Assembly: GCF_007830125.1 (NCBI RefSeq)
Contig: NZ_VLLG01000004.1
Span: forward strand, 248,001 to 312,000
Direction of reading: 5' to 3'
DNA: 64,000 nucleotides
DNA from: Chitinophaga japonensis
GTDB taxonomy: Bacteria; Bacteroidota; Bacteroidia; Chitinophagales; Chitinophagaceae
Shown piece after piece: positions 8,031 through 16,035 of this stretch. How positions within the stretch are numbered: position 1 is the stretch's first letter; every line of letters begins with the position of its first letter. A model generated the notes under the pieces. The model worked only from the letters and a program-made list of their open reading frames with translations. It did not search any database and had not been told where the DNA came from. A program made the position numbers and the translations under genes.

Positions 8031-9683
8031 TTACAGGCGTGCCTGCACGCCTACATAAAAACAACTGTCTACGGTAATGGTGTGAATGTTATGCGGCAAC
8101 GTTAACTCCTGCCAGGATGCGCGGGGTGTGATCCAGTGCTCTCCGCCGGCTTTTATCAGCAGTGGCATGGAAAAGTGAGGCACGCAGTTGGTGAAGCGGT
8201 AGGCCAGCGTCCGGCCGCCGATCCGGTATTCAAATACCGGCACCTGCGGCGTACGCAGGTACTGGTCAAAAACAGGGGAGAGGTCAATGCCGGACCGGGC
8301 GATGAGATAATCTTCTATTTGCCGGGAAGTAACGGTCTGGTGACGGAAATCCCGGTTCATCCCCGTCAGTATTTCCCGGAAATGGTCATCGTTATGGATC
8401 ATCCGGCGGATCATGTGCAGCAGGTTCCTGCCCTTGGGATACATATCGCTGCTGCCTTCCCTGCCAACTCCATAGGGGCCTGTTATCGGTGCATCGTTAC
8501 GGATATTGCGCCGTGTGCCGATCACGTAGGTGCTGCCTGCCGCGTCGCTGATAAGGTCTTTCATGTACAGTACATCCGCATAGCAGGCAAAACTTTCCTG
8601 TATCCATTTATCCGCCGGGTCGCGGGCGGTGATGTTGTTGCCGAACCATTCATGCGCGCTTTCATGCACCAGCAGGAAATCCCATTGCATGCCCCAGCCG
8701 GTGCCGGAATAGTCCCTGCCGTGATGTCCGTTCCGGTAGCCATTGCCATATGCGATGGCGCTCTGGTGCTCCATGCCATAGCCTGGGGCATCCACCAGTT
8801 GGTATCCGTCTTCATAAAAGGGATAAGGGCCGAACCAGTGCTCAAAGCATTCCATCACAAGAAAGGAGTGCGGCAGCAGGTGCGCCCGGGCCTTCTGGTA
8901 GTTATAATCCAGCACATGATAGCGCATGCTGAGATGGCCGTTTTGCCCTTGATACACCGTGTCAATAGACATATACTTACCGATGTAGGGGCAGAGATTG
9001 TAATTATTGATGGGATTTGTTACCGCCCATTTGTAGGTAACTGTATGGTCAGGATGTTGCCTTTTCGATTGCAGCCGGCCATTAGCAATGGCTGCCAGGG
9101 TATCCGGCACCCTTATCGCCAGGGAAGCGCCGTTGTCCGGTTCATCGCCCTGGTGATCTTTGCAGGGATACCAGGTGCTGGCGCCAATGCCCTGGCAGGC
9201 TACCGTCATCCAGGGCCGGTGCAGGCTGTCCTCCCCCCATATCCAGCCCCCGTCCCAGGGCGGTTGCGCAGCTTCATGGGGGCGGCCGGAATAGTAGATA
9301 GTAATCGTATTAACAGCGTTTTTGTTTTGCGTTTTCAAATGCAGGTACCATACATCTCCTTCGCGGGCAAAGGGCACATGTTCCTGGTGGTTGATCAAGG
9401 CACTATCTATGTGCAGCGGTGACCGGAGGTCTACCTGCATACGGGCGGTACGCTGTGATTGCAATACTTTGTAGGTAATGTTATTGTGCCCGGCAAGGGT
9501 GCGCGCTGTAAAAGAAGGTTGTATGCACAGGTCGTACCGCAGCACATCCCACCAGGCCCGTTCCGGGGTAATAGAGCCGCGCAGCGTGTCCTGCCGCGTC
9601 AGGTGTGTTTTATTATTCCAGGGTTGGGCCTGCGCTGCCTGGGAATATATACAGGGTAACAACAGCCAGAGGAGTCTTTTCAT
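8031..9683 (-). CDS. Secreted M1-family (gluzincin) metallopeptidase
   Basis: The 550-residue protein has an N-terminal signal peptide (MKRLLWLLLPCIYSQAAQAQ). The M1 zinc site HESAH (about 340-344) is followed about 19 residues later by the third ligand Glu in WIQESFACYAD. The exopeptidase motif usually written GxMEN appears as GYGMEHQ, so the Asn is replaced by His. The enzyme is short, with only the N-terminal beta-sheet domain and the catalytic domain and no ERAP-like C-terminal domain, which is usual for periplasmic Bacteroidota M1 enzymes. The 9683 ATG is chosen because it begins the signal peptide. It lies 7 nt after the ABC ATPase stop, so the two are probably co-transcribed. Confidence 0.9.
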   Translation of the reverse strand: MKRLLWLLLPCIYSQAAQAQPWNNKTHLTRQDTLRGSITPERAWWDVLRYDLCIQPSFTARTLAGHNNITYKVLQSQRTARMQVDLRSPLHIDSALINHQEHVPFAREGDVWYLHLKTQNKNAVNTITIYYSGRPHEAAQPPWDGGWIWGEDSLHRPWMTVACQGIGASTWYPCKDHQGDEPDNGASLAIRVPDTLAAIANGRLQSKRQHPDHTVTYKWAVTNPINNYNLCPYIGKYMSIDTVYQGQNGHLSMRYHVLDYNYQKARAHLLPHSFLVMECFEHWFGPYPFYEDGYQLVDAPGYGMEHQSAIAYGNGYRNGHHGRDYSGTGWGMQWDFLLVHESAHEWFGNNITARDPADKWIQESFACYADVLYMKDLISDAAGSTYVIGTRRNIRNDAPITGPYGVGREGSSDMYPKGRNLLHMIRRMIHNDDHFREILTGMNRDFRHQTVTSRQIEDYLIARSGIDLSPVFDQYLRTPQVPVFEYRIGGRTLAYRFTNCVPHFSMPLLIKAGGEHWITPRASWQELTLPHNIHTITVDSCFYVGVQARL

Positions 9684-9690
9684 ATGTACC

Positions 9691-10677
9691 TTAAATATAC
9701 CAAACATCCGTTCCCCGCCATCCCACGTACACGGTATCTCCCTTCTTAACATCACAGGTGATCATTCTGACCGTCACCATTGTTTTCCCGGGCACTTGTA
9801 CCGCTATATCGTAATAGCCGCCCCAGAAAGTGATCGCCTGCACTTTTCCTTTCAGCGCGTCCGGCTGTGGGGCCGTGAGGGTAAACTGTTCCGGGCGTGC
9901 AAACAGGCTTTTGCCGTTGGATGTTATGCCCGGCAGGGCGGACAGATGGCGGAGACCGTCCGGGGGCACCAGGTTGTATTTGCCCAGCAGGCCGGCCGCA
10001 TACGCATCCACGGGCTGGTAATACACCTGCTGCGGCGCGCCCCGCTGCAATAGTTGCCCGGCTTTCATGATGAACAGCTCGTCGGCCCAGGAAAGGATAT
10101 CATGCGGGTCGTGCGATATCAGCATGCAGGTGATCTCCAGGCTTTCGCCAATGTCGTGGATCACGGACTTCAGCAGGTTTTTATGGATCATGTCCAGGTT
10201 GGAAAAAGGTTCGTCCAGCAGCAGCAGGCGGGGAGCGGTGGTTAGCAGCCGGGCCAGCGCGATCCGTTGCGCCTCACCGCCGGACAACTCATCCGTGCGG
10301 CGCTGCAGCAGGTGGTTGATCCTGCAGATGGCGTATATGTTCCTGGCCTCGTCTTCGGTTAGTTGGTTGGCGTAGGAGAGGATCTCCTCCACCCGGTAAT
10401 GATGGCGCAGCTCAAAGTACTGGGAAAGATAGGCAATGCCTTCGTGCCCCGGTATCAATACCTCCAGGGGGCCTTCCACGCGTTTGTCCTCAAACAGCAC
10501 CTCTCCGGTATCCGGCTGGGACAGCCCTGCAATCACTTTCAGCAGGGTGCTCTTGCCGGAGCCGGTTTCGCCTGCAATGGCAATTTTCCGGAACCGTGGT
10601 AATGTAAAGCTGATGTCCTTCAGAATAAAAGCGCCTGCCTGCTGCTTGCTGATGCCCGATACTTTTAACAATTCCAT
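9691..10677 (-). CDS. ABC transporter ATPase of the Fe3+/polyamine/sulfate import class (orphan)
   Basis: The 328-residue ATPase has Walker A GETGSGKST (36-44), signature LSGGEAQRIALARLL and Walker B LLLLDEPFSNLD, followed by a TOBE-like C-terminal region (about 240-328, FARPEQFTL). That two-part layout is typical of FbpC/PotA/CysA-type import ATPases. No permease or binding-protein gene lies nearby; the only partner is the M1 peptidase gene 7 nt downstream. It may energise a permease encoded elsewhere or do a non-transport job. Confidence 0.85.
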   Translation of the reverse strand: MELLKVSGISKQQAGAFILKDISFTLPRFRKIAIAGETGSGKSTLLKVIAGLSQPDTGEVLFEDKRVEGPLEVLIPGHEGIAYLSQYFELRHHYRVEEILSYANQLTEDEARNIYAICRINHLLQRRTDELSGGEAQRIALARLLTTAPRLLLLDEPFSNLDMIHKNLLKSVIHDIGESLEITCMLISHDPHDILSWADELFIMKAGQLLQRGAPQQVYYQPVDAYAAGLLGKYNLVPPDGLRHLSALPGITSNGKSLFARPEQFTLTAPQPDALKGKVQAITFWGGYYDIAVQVPGKTMVTVRMITCDVKKGDTVYVGWRGTDVWYI

Positions 10678-10684
10678 AAGGGGT

Positions 10685-10714
10685 TAAAAGTAGCTAATAT
10701 TTGCCTGTTTACAA
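10685..10714 (-). promoter_or_regulatory. Promoter of the ABC ATPase-M1 peptidase operon
   Basis: Minus strand: TTG (10714-10712), 19 nt, then TACTTTTA (10692-10685), one mismatch to the -7 consensus. It ends 7 nt before the ABC ATPase start codon, so the leader would be extremely short or absent. Confidence 0.5.
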
Positions 10715-10773
10715 CGGGTTAACTCCTGGTATGATGGATAACAATTAATTTCCTGTAATAAACCCAGTGGCTT

Positions 10774-11034
10774 ATGGATTACATGATCACCCATTACCAG
10801 ATTACCCCGCTTGTGCACGGTGTAAGAAAATGCAGGTTTATCTATGCAATGGATGATGGAACCATTACCGTGGTAGTTGCAAACGGGCGGAAAAAAATGC
10901 AGGATTTCCTGGCTAATTCCGGCGCCATATTGCTGGATGAGGACGACCACATTTACGAGAAAGCCAGCGAGCTGCGGCGCATGCTGCAAAAACGGCCCAC
11001 CTCCCGGGAGGAATTAGTAATTAATGATGAATAA
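10774..11034 (+). CDS. Small protein of unknown function (86 aa)
   Basis: I do not recognise this family. The 86-residue protein has no signal peptide or membrane helix. It looks like a small alpha/beta fold: strands in the first half (CRFIYAMDDGTITVVVANG), then helices (RKKMQDFLANSG, EKASELRRMLQKR). ATG at 10774 or 10783 could start it. Its last residues (VINDE) and stop codon are encoded inside the left arm of a 24-bp inverted repeat shared with the convergent SMUG2 gene. It may be an orphan accessory gene. Confidence 0.6.
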   Translation: MDYMITHYQITPLVHGVRKCRFIYAMDDGTITVVVANGRKKMQDFLANSGAILLDEDDHIYEKASELRRMLQKRPTSREELVINDE

Positions 11035-11111
11035 TTAATAATTTCCGCAACACCCATGTTTCACGGAGCACCGGTGTTACGACTATGAATTATTAATTAT
11101 TCATTATTAAT
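11020..11111. repeat. Long inverted repeat between convergent genes, doubling as bidirectional terminator
   Basis: The arms 11020-11043 and 11088-11111 are 24 bp each and match at 23 of 24 positions. The 44-nt spacer holds a nested stem (AACACC at 11049-11054 with GGTGTT at 11073-11078). Both convergent genes end inside the arms, and the right arm runs into TTTTT. It probably terminates both transcripts. Confidence 0.85.
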
Positions 11112-11795
11112 TTTTAAAGCGGCCAGGTATTTATCCACGTAGGTTTGCTTGGTTTTGATCCTGTACTGCATCACGAAACGGGGATGCTCCAGCGGTACAA
11201 TTTCTTCAAAGAATTTTTCCTTTGCATTCAGGGCCTGCAGGAAAGCTGCATTTTTTCCTGTGCCCATGCAATAGCATACCTTCCTGCTGATGCCAAATTC
11301 CAGTTGCGTGTGCAGGCTGTCCACGATCAGGTCTTGTACGGCGGCCGTCAGCGCCTTGCTGTCATAGTAATTATAATTCACCACCTTGCCATTGCCATTA
11401 CCGGCAGTAAAGCCCAGCGGGCAAATGGAGCTGATGTAAAAGTCCCGGTAAAATGCGGCTACACCCCCGTAGGCATGGATCACATCATACACGAACACCG
11501 AGGAAGGCTCATGGGTCTTAAAACCTTTGACGTGAATGCCGCACTCCTCCGCCAGCCGCTTGGTATCGCTGAAAGGTACGCCGGTAGCGCCGGAGCCCAG
11601 CCGGCCGGGATTAATGCCCAGTATCAACCGCCGGGTATGGTTATCGTCGTAGAATTTTTTGTAAAACTGCCGCATGACGTCCAGGATATGCCCCTGTTCC
11701 CTGAAAGGGTTCATCACCTGTATGCCATCCGGAAGGGGACCTGTAAAGTCAAGGGAGCTGTTAAACTGTATCACCTGGTCTGCAAAAGTGCGCAT
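11097..11795 (-). CDS. SMUG2-type uracil-DNA glycosylase family protein
   Basis: The 232-residue protein matches the SMUG2 branch of the uracil-DNA glycosylase superfamily. The motif-1 loop GINPGRLGSGATGVPF (60-75) carries the catalytic-region Asn and the uracil-stacking environment. The second active-site loop is EHPRF (203-207). It removes damaged or deaminated bases such as uracil in base excision repair, acting in the cytoplasm on DNA. It is a single gene. Its last residues (KINNE) and stop codon come from the right arm of the intergenic inverted repeat. The family call rests on these motifs and on overall resemblance to Pedobacter-type SMUG2. Confidence 0.85.
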   Translation of the reverse strand: MRTFADQVIQFNSSLDFTGPLPDGIQVMNPFREQGHILDVMRQFYKKFYDDNHTRRLILGINPGRLGSGATGVPFSDTKRLAEECGIHVKGFKTHEPSSVFVYDVIHAYGGVAAFYRDFYISSICPLGFTAGNGNGKVVNYNYYDSKALTAAVQDLIVDSLHTQLEFGISRKVCYCMGTGKNAAFLQALNAKEKFFEEIVPLEHPRFVMQYRIKTKQTYVDKYLAALKINNE

Positions 11796-11848
11796 ATGGC
11801 AATTGACATCATTTTTTTAAATAAAAGGATTTAATACATAATAATAGG

Positions 11849-11856
11849 TAAATTTA
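11849..11856 (+). promoter_or_regulatory. Candidate -7 element of the tail-anchored unknown gene
   Basis: TAAATTTA matches TAnnTTTG at all but the last position and ends 22 nt before ATG 11879. This favours that start over the TTG at 11864. Confidence 0.4.
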
Positions 11857-11878
11857 GCAGGAATTGATACCTGTTTTT

Positions 11879-13540
11879 ATGAGATGCCCCCAAATGACAA
11901 CCAGATCCCCTCATCGAGCCACTGCTGATCACATTGCTCCCGGAGCTAAACAACAAAAGGCCGTTTTTTCTTTACCAATGAAAGAGGAAAGAATTGTACA
12001 GCGGATGATCACACGGGACAGACGTGGTCTTGGGGAGATTATCAAACAACTACAGGCAAGCTATGAGTCCGTTCCCGTAGCCAGAGGATTTATTATTAAT
12101 AAAGCCCTGCGGATATGGAGAGTAAATAACCAGGGGCGTACCTGGGAACAGGAGATCGCATTCACAATGAAGAATTTCGATAACGACGGAAACGTGGAGA
12201 GAGCAAACGGGGAGGTAATGCAGCACATTCAGGAAAATAATGAGGAAGGATTTTGGACTGCGTTAAAGGTTACTACGGCATTGGTGAATGAAGTTCAGCG
12301 GGGAGTGCCGCACTATCCATATAAGTCAGGAGCAGACAGGAATGTGTATGGAGAAACTGAAAAGGGCATTCCTTCCACTGTTACAACAGCCTGGCATGCA
12401 GCGCGGCTCAGGGAGAAATTACAACAGCAAAAAGTATGGAAGTACAAGGGGGATAACAGCTCCTATAAAGGATACATGATAGGGGTAGCGGCTGATAGCA
12501 ACAATCGCCTTTATGCCGCTTTTTCCGGGCAGAACGAGCCCCGTACAGCAGGTCGCGACCAAAATTTTACCCGTATAGCCCAAATGCAGCAGCTAAGAGT
12601 ATTCAATACACAATTTACCGTCCTGGAAGATTTCAGGAACAAAGTAGCAACTGTACAACAGGCCACCCTCAGCAAGCACCGGGATAGTGATAACCATGAG
12701 TACGACGTAGTGGAAGACATCTCGCAGGCAGGTGCGGAGAAGGGCCGTGCGGCCTTGGCTTCCTGTGCCGGGGCCAAACTGGCCGGCGTCGTTCCTGTAA
12801 TGATGACGGAAGTATTTGTTGCGCCGGACGACAGTACGGTTACCATTAAGGATCAAATTGGCCGGGACCGGCGTTATAATAACAGGTCCGAATCTGTACC
12901 ATCCTGCCTGAATTGCCAGTTCATGATCCCCTACATACAAGATAAAAAAAGCATTGGTGCCATCCCGGTAGGCGAGCTGGAAGCGGAGGAGGTGCACCGG
13001 ACAGTTACAAGTGCGGTTAGCCATCTGCGGGACAGGCAGGAGGTGAACAACCTGGATGTAGCGCCTATTATAGAAGCAGTTGTCAGAAAATTTCCCGGGG
13101 GGCATCAGCGTGAGTATGGTGAGGAGATCAGAGAACATGTATTGGAGATTGTGGATGCCAACATCCGGGCTTTTAATGAATTATTTCTGAAAGACCCGGA
13201 TGAAGCAGTAAGGCAGGCCCCCTTGGAAATGGGGAGAAAGATTCTCAGGACAGAGAAGGAACGGAAGGAATTCATGCAGGTTGTGAACGAGAAAAGGAGA
13301 GAGGAAAAGGAAAGGAAAAAGAAAGAGCATCGGCAAAAAGAACCTGAAAAAAGCAAAAAGGCGGTACCAACGCCTACCGCCACAAAGAAAGTTACGTCCC
13401 GTGATAAAATGAACAAAAAAAAATCCCACAGGAAAGATGTGCCACAGCCGGCCCGGTCCATACCTTTATTCCCGGTAGCAATGGTGGCAGTTGTGATCAT
13501 TGCTGCGATCATTGCCGTCATCATCAGGTCGTTTGCATAG
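11879..13540 (+). CDS. Unknown tail-anchored protein with a deaminase-like metal-motif layout
   Basis: The 553-residue protein is not recognised as a named family. From the N terminus there is a basic, low-complexity start ending in IVQRM (39-43), a globular region, then SGQNEP (216-221) and SCAGAKL (295-301) followed about 40 residues later by SCLNC (342-346). That His/Cys-Ala-x ... Cys-x-x-Cys spacing is like the zinc site of cytidine-deaminase-fold toxins, but the usual CAE/HAE catalytic Glu reads Gly (CAG). A lysine/glutamate-rich segment (about 430-515) precedes one C-terminal membrane helix (about 527-550), giving a tail anchor. Base composition looks more A-rich than the neighbours, suggesting transfer. 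The gene is real by length and frame; the function is unknown. Confidence 0.75.
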   Translation: MRCPQMTTRSPHRATADHIAPGAKQQKAVFSLPMKEERIVQRMITRDRRGLGEIIKQLQASYESVPVARGFIINKALRIWRVNNQGRTWEQEIAFTMKNFDNDGNVERANGEVMQHIQENNEEGFWTALKVTTALVNEVQRGVPHYPYKSGADRNVYGETEKGIPSTVTTAWHAARLREKLQQQKVWKYKGDNSSYKGYMIGVAADSNNRLYAAFSGQNEPRTAGRDQNFTRIAQMQQLRVFNTQFTVLEDFRNKVATVQQATLSKHRDSDNHEYDVVEDISQAGAEKGRAALASCAGAKLAGVVPVMMTEVFVAPDDSTVTIKDQIGRDRRYNNRSESVPSCLNCQFMIPYIQDKKSIGAIPVGELEAEEVHRTVTSAVSHLRDRQEVNNLDVAPIIEAVVRKFPGGHQREYGEEIREHVLEIVDANIRAFNELFLKDPDEAVRQAPLEMGRKILRTEKERKEFMQVVNEKRREEKERKKKEHRQKEPEKSKKAVPTPTATKKVTSRDKMNKKKSHRKDVPQPARSIPLFPVAMVAVVIIAAIIAVIIRSFA

Positions 13541-13541
13541 G

Positions 13542-14120
13542 CTAATCATTTATTCCCTTTCCATCCATGATCTGCGGGATATATTTTTCTATTCTCGACA
13601 CCCGGGTCCTGGACTGCTTGGCGGCTGCAAAGTGAAGCAGGTACGCTCTTTGCCGTCCCGGCGTCAACGCCTCAAAGGCGGCTTTCAACGCAGGGTTTGC
13701 ATCCAGCTTCTGTTGAAATTCCCCGGGCATCGTAAAGGCTGCGGTGGGCTTTAACGCTACTTTCAAACCGGCCTTTTCCACTTCAATAGCCTCATAAATA
13801 TAGGCCTTCAGCACTTGGGCCATCTTCACTATTTCCTTCACATTGGTAAAGCGCACCTGGCGCGCCGCCTGCACGTTCTTCGTTTGCTGGATAAGGATAT
13901 CGTGGGTGTCATTTAACAGGGCGCCTTTGAAGAACAGGAGGGCGCAGTAATCCCTGAACCCGTGTATTAACACGATATTCCTTTCCTGGAAGGTGTAGCA
14001 GGGATTACCCCATTTCAGTTTCTCGGTCAGCCCGCAGTCAAGAACGATCTTTCTCAATTGTTCCATTTCTTTCTGCCACTTTTCATTGCGGCTCAGGAAG
14101 TCATCAACTTTAGGATTCAT
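13542..14120 (-). CDS. YdeI/OmpD-associated family protein with DUF1801 domain
   Basis: The 192-residue protein is a two-part YdeI-like protein. The N-terminal part (1-115) is the DUF1801 fold (LKWGNPCYTFQERNIVLIHGF, FFKGALLND). The C-terminal part is the bacteriocin-protection OmdA helix region (MPGEFQQKLDANPALKAAFEAL, then TPGRQRAYLLHFAAAKQ). It is the last gene of the ArsR-led operon, 38 nt after DUF4256. Members are small cytoplasmic proteins of uncertain biochemistry. Its stop is one base from that of the convergent tail-anchored gene. Confidence 0.85.
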   Translation of the reverse strand: MNPKVDDFLSRNEKWQKEMEQLRKIVLDCGLTEKLKWGNPCYTFQERNIVLIHGFRDYCALLFFKGALLNDTHDILIQQTKNVQAARQVRFTNVKEIVKMAQVLKAYIYEAIEVEKAGLKVALKPTAAFTMPGEFQQKLDANPALKAAFEALTPGRQRAYLLHFAAAKQSRTRVSRIEKYIPQIMDGKGIND

Positions 14121-14158
14121 GTTGCATGTTATTAAAGCAGGTGAATGTAATGAATAAC

Positions 14159-14734
14159 CTATACCCGTAGCGAGCCACGGAATCCCCGAACGCCATAGTA
14201 GGAGGAGGCCCCGTTGTGATACAGGAACACGTGGTCGTAGCGGCGGTCACAGAAGAGGGCGCCGCCAAGTTCCCGGATAGCAGCCGGTGTTTGCACCCAG
14301 CTCGATGTTTTAGTGTCAAACTCCCCGAGTTGCTGCAAGGCCCGGTATTCTTCCTCTGTTAAAAGTGCAATGCCCATGGCGGTGGCCATATCCACGGCAT
14401 TGTTTTCCGGCTTGTGCTCTTTCCTGGACTCCAGCGCTTCCCGGTCGTAACAGGTATTCCTGCGGCCCCTGGGCGTTTCTGCAGCGCAATCATAGAAAAT
14501 GTACTCGCCCGTCTTTTTATCCTGGCCAACCACATCCGGTTCGCCACCGCTGTTTTCCATCTCGTTCAGCGACCACAGTTTCCCGGCGCTGGCTTCCAGC
14601 TTCGCCTGTACTTTCGTCCACTCCACGCCTTTATGGCGGTGCATGTGTTTTTCAAAGCGTTTTTTTAATACGCCGAGCAGCGCTTCCCGCTGCTCCGTGG
14701 ATATTTTGTTTTTACTGCTGCTCATAATGTTCAT
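14159..14734 (-). CDS. DUF4256 family protein
   Basis: The 191-residue protein resembles DUF4256 throughout: an N-terminal helix pair (LLGVLKKRFEKHMHRHKGVEW), a central GGEPDVVG and FYDCAAETPRGRRN, and a C-terminal FLYHNGASSYYGVRGFRG. The biochemical role is unknown. The start codon overlaps the DoxX stop (ATGA, 4-nt overlap), so translation is coupled. DUF4256 genes commonly sit with ArsR, SRPBCC and DoxX genes, as here. Confidence 0.85.
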   Translation of the reverse strand: MNIMSSSKNKISTEQREALLGVLKKRFEKHMHRHKGVEWTKVQAKLEASAGKLWSLNEMENSGGEPDVVGQDKKTGEYIFYDCAAETPRGRRNTCYDREALESRKEHKPENNAVDMATAMGIALLTEEEYRALQQLGEFDTKTSSWVQTPAAIRELGGALFCDRRYDHVFLYHNGASSYYGVRGFRGSLRV

Positions 14735-15120
14735 CCTTTTATATTAATGGGAGCAATTTTCCTGTTCGCGGGCCTGAAATACCAGGACGTGATTGTCAGG
14801 ACCAGCAATAACAACGGGGGAAATACCTGGCTCACGGGATCGCCGGCCGCGAGGTGCGAAATGATCGCCCCGGACATGGCAAAGAAAAAGCCTGCATAAG
14901 CCCATTCCTTTACCAACGGAAATTTAGGAATAAATATGGCGATAACCCCCAGGATTTTCCAAACGCCTATAATGGTCAGGATATAAACAGGGTATCCCAA
15001 ACGGGCAATGCTGTCCACTTCCTCTTTTGTTTTCATTAACTGTACGATGGCAGTTGACAGCATGCCTAAGGCCAGCCAGCAGGTGGCGATCCAGTAGATG
15101 ATCTTGTTTCTTTTGCTCAT
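14731..15120 (-). CDS. DoxX family membrane protein
   Basis: The 129-residue protein has four predicted membrane helices and is DoxX-like (WIATCWLALGMLSTAIVQL, TIIGVWKILGVIAIF, EWAYAGFFFAMSGAIISHL). DoxX-family proteins are small quinone- or redox-associated or uncharacterised inner-membrane proteins. It is third gene of the ArsR operon, 12 nt after the SRPBCC gene, and overlaps DUF4256 by 4 nt. Confidence 0.88.
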   Translation of the reverse strand: MSKRNKIIYWIATCWLALGMLSTAIVQLMKTKEEVDSIARLGYPVYILTIIGVWKILGVIAIFIPKFPLVKEWAYAGFFFAMSGAIISHLAAGDPVSQVFPPLLLLVLTITSWYFRPANRKIAPINIKG

Positions 15121-15132
15121 GGTGACGCGGTT

Positions 15133-15600
15133 TTATTTTAGTTTGCCTGCAATTTTCTCCAATTCATTATGCGCCCAGTTGATCCCCTGTTTGAAGGGCA
15201 GCTTCAGGTGCTCGTCCCTCAGCGCATTTGAGCGGTATATGGTATGAATAGTAAGTTTGCTCGTGTCGTCCGTGAGCTTTTCAAATTCCATGAACTCGAG
15301 TTGCACGCCGAAAGATGCGTTGGTCATTTCAAAAGTACGGGTGATCTTCCCGTTGGGAACAAACGCATGAACGGTGCCATTGGCCTCGAACACCACGTTG
15401 CCATGGTCGTCCCTGGTTTCGAGCTGGAAACCGCCATGCTTTTTATTTTCCATCTTCAGCACCCGGGTGCCCATCCATTGCTCTACCAGTGCAGGTTCTG
15501 TACAGGCCCTGAACAATAACTCCAGGGGCAGGTTGAATTCCCTGGTGATCAGGAGGTCGTTTTTGCCTTCTTCGGCATTGACTTTTGTTTTTAGTTCCAT
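15133..15600 (-). CDS. SRPBCC/AHSA1-like domain protein
   Basis: The 155-residue single-domain protein has the START-like SRPBCC fold: the opening strand (LLITREFNLPLELLFRACTEPALVEQWMG), a glycine-rich curved sheet (KKHGGFQLETRD) and the long C-terminal helix (FKQGINWAHNELEKIAGKL). Such proteins bind hydrophobic ligands or resemble Hsp90 activator AHA1. It follows arsR by 6 nt. The ArsR plus AHSA1 pairing is a recurring gene arrangement, but its physiological signal is not known from sequence. Confidence 0.9.
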   Translation of the reverse strand: MELKTKVNAEEGKNDLLITREFNLPLELLFRACTEPALVEQWMGTRVLKMENKKHGGFQLETRDDHGNVVFEANGTVHAFVPNGKITRTFEMTNASFGVQLEFMEFEKLTDDTSKLTIHTIYRSNALRDEHLKLPFKQGINWAHNELEKIAGKLK

Positions 15601-15606
15601 GTGATG

Positions 15607-15930
15607 CTATTTTTTTGCGTTGTAGGTTTTCATAATGTCTTCCAGCTTGTTGAACCGGTCATCCCACAGTTTACGAAAAGGTTCAAGAAAATCGGCTACC
15701 TCCTTCATTTTGCCGGGATTAAAATGATAGTAAATTTCCCGGCCCTTTTGCCGTGGCTCCAGTAATTCACACTCGGTAAGTATTTGCAGGTGCCTGGAAA
15801 CAGTGGGCCGGGCGGTGTCAAAGTTGGCGGCAATGGCGCCTGCTGTCATGGCCTGCGAGGCCACCAGCAGGAGTATGGCCCTTCTTGTAGGGTCTGCTAT
15901 AGCTTGAAATACATCTCGTCGCAGGTTCAT
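15607..15930 (-). CDS. ArsR-family transcriptional repressor
   Basis: The 107-residue winged-helix regulator (FQAIADPTRRAILLLV, then the recognition helix ARPTVSRHLQILTECELL and the wing RQKGREIYYHF) lacks the CxC metal site of classical ArsR/SmtB sensors, so it is of the non-metal PadR/SdpR-like ArsR group. It heads a five-gene operon. Two palindromes with TGTAG half-sites bracket its own -7 element, which suggests autoregulation of the whole operon. Confidence 0.93.
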   Translation of the reverse strand: MNLRRDVFQAIADPTRRAILLLVASQAMTAGAIAANFDTARPTVSRHLQILTECELLEPRQKGREIYYHFNPGKMKEVADFLEPFRKLWDDRFNKLEDIMKTYNAKK

Positions 15931-15931
15931 T

Positions 15932-15950
15932 GTGTAGCTATTTGACTACA
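15932..15950. promoter_or_regulatory. Proximal operator half of the ArsR site
   Basis: The inverted half-sites TGTAGC and ACTACA are separated by 6 nt (15933-15950). One base differs from the distal operator. It lies immediately upstream of the arsR start codon, in the transcribed leader. Confidence 0.6.
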
Positions 15951-15956
15951 AATATA
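15949..15956 (-). promoter_or_regulatory. -7 element of the ArsR operon
   Basis: Minus strand TATATTTG is an exact TAnnTTTG match ending 18 nt before the arsR ATG. A TTG lies 20 nt further upstream, with the distal operator in the spacer. Confidence 0.75.
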
Positions 15957-15957
15957 C

Positions 15958-15977
15958 GTGTAGTTATATAACTACAC
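15958..15977. promoter_or_regulatory. Distal ArsR operator: perfect 20-bp palindrome
   Basis: GTGTAGTTATATAACTACAC reads the same on both strands. It fills the spacer between the -33 and -7 elements, the position where a bound repressor would block RNA polymerase. Confidence 0.8.
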
Positions 15978-16035
15978 AATTTTTTTTGGGAAGAAATTAA
16001 TTGCTAATTTCCTGCTCCAAACTAAACACATCCAC

